Source: Naematelia aurantialba
Taxonomy: Eukaryota > Basidiomycota > Tremellomycetes > Tremellales > Naemateliaceae
Direction: 5' to 3'
Assembly: GCA_021527695.1 (NCBI GenBank)
Contig: JAKFAO010000001.1
Span: 1,178,001-1,242,000 of the forward strand
DNA length: 64,000 bases
In this document: positions 63,098 to 64,000 of the stretch, in pieces
How the letters are laid out: each line of letters starts with the position of its first letter
Numbering within the stretch: position 1 is the first letter of the stretch
Translations under genes and position numbers: made by a program
The notes under the pieces: generated by a model
What the model was told of the DNA's origin: nothing
What the model saw: only the letters and a program-made list of their open reading frames with translations
The model's database searches: none

Positions 63098-64000
63098 GTC
63101 AGCTCTGTGCATTGTCCAGCCACATCCGTTCTCTAAGAGGGAAGAATGTGTTCATGTCTGCGCCGTGTGCACATTGGTGAAAGAGACACGAGGTACACAC
63201 CTGGTCAAGCAGAGCGTCGACCTTTTCGACGCCCTTCTGCACCGCGGCCGTCACCTGGGTGATGATACCGGGGTGGTTTGGCGTCGCGGTCTTCTCATCG
63301 ATGGTGTGAGTGAGGGTGTTGAATGCGCCCTGGGGGCGTGAGCAACAGGAACTCCAGCGCTTATGAAGTGGAGCATGCGACGCTTTCATGTCGCATGGAG
63401 GGAAGCGAAGCGGGGGGGAGGACGGCGTGGGTGATGGACGCATGGAGGGAGGGAAGCATGGAGGAATGGAAGCATGTGGATGGAAGCATGGAGGAATGGG
63501 AGGATGGAGGGATGGAGGATGGAGGAATGGAGGATGGAGGGATGAAAGAGTCGATGAGCTCACCTGGATCTGGCCCAGCACGCCCTTAGCCTGCGCCTGG
63601 ACTGTAGACGCAGTCGACGCAGTCGACGCAGCGGTCGCCCCGAGCTCGTCAGAAAGCTGGCGCGTCTCTGTCGTGGCGGTCGCTCCCTCTGGGCCAGTGG
63701 GGGTTGCCGAGGTTCCCTGTATGCATCAGTTGTGGGTTCTCGACGTCGTCTCAATCTGCCTCTCGTGCAGCCCTTATGCCAGCTTGTCCAACAGCTTTTC
63801 CAACAGCTTTGCACTTGTCCTGCCGACCTTCCTCCCGTTCTTCATTCATTCCTTCTCCCTTCCTTTCTTCTTCCTCCCGTCCTTGCTTCGTCCTTCTTCC
63901 TACCTTCACCTATCCGTCGACTAATCCTCCATCCCTCTTTCCTTTCTCCCCTACCCCCGTCCTCCAATCATACACTTTCACCCCTAACTTTCCATCGGCA
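63098..64000 (-). CDS. Unrecognised Ala-rich protein (5' partial)
   Basis: The 3' exons of a minus-strand gene whose start lies beyond the window or in its last bases. Supported exon pieces: one ending about 63564 with GTSATPTGPEGATATTETRQ, LSDELGATAASTASTASTVQAQAKGVLGQIQ, then 63337-63203 with GAFNTLTHTIDEKTATPNHPGIITQVTAAVQKGVEKVDALLDQ. After a GTGTGT donor at 63202, acceptors near 63104 would end the protein one residue later (Ser, stop). Small, amphipathic, Ala/Thr/Gln-rich and helix-prone like LEA or apolipoprotein-like stress proteins; that is analogy, not homology. The intron (63341-63560) is a GGATGGAGGAATGGA repeat. Confidence 0.5.
63436..63545 (+). repeat. GGATGGAGGAATGGA tandem repeat in intron
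   Basis: About eight 14-18 bp purine-rich copies within the intron of the unrecognised gene at the right edge. Confidence 0.85.

Overview
The window is nuclear DNA of a filamentous or yeast-like fungus. The genes are split by many short GT-AG introns with CTNAY-like branch points and the DNA is GC-rich. The protein set is fungal: GCN1, Nop2, Arp8 of INO80, a group X hybrid histidine kinase, a Zn2Cys6 regulator and a Dal5-type permease. Intron density and protein style point to a basidiomycete, perhaps a tremellomycete yeast; that lineage call is inference. I see no virus, plasmid, transposon, rRNA, tRNA or CRISPR.

Layout: G3BP-like RNA-binding protein (+, 5' end outside the window); ribosomal protein uL15 (-); GCN1 (+, about 9 kb); METTL16-type RNA methyltransferase (-); HIG1/Rcf1 mitochondrial protein (+); Arp8 (-) and Nop2 (+) sharing a 204-bp promoter. 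From 23.4 to 36.7 kb lies an accessory-looking block: secreted GH28 pectinase (-), sugar MFS transporter (+), DUF2264 putative glycosidase (-), ZIFL-type MFS (+) and Dal5-type organic anion permease (+). It reads as a candidate pectin or acidic-sugar utilisation cluster. Then come Aurora kinase (-), head to head with a giant group X hybrid histidine kinase (+); two divergent small proteins of one Myb-like type; tubulin cofactor B (-) head to head with a MAT2B/RmlD-like reductase (+); a Zn2Cys6 transcription factor (-); PP1 catalytic subunit (-); and the 3' part of an unrecognised gene (-).

Most genes are housekeeping (translation control, rRNA and U6 modification, chromatin remodelling, mitosis, tubulin folding). 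The most interesting points are the carbohydrate cluster, repeated 33-38 nt introns in the histidine kinase and Aurora genes, a degenerate kinase domain on the histidine kinase, and an Aurora kinase with a divergent activation segment. I find no clear evidence of a wholly new system.
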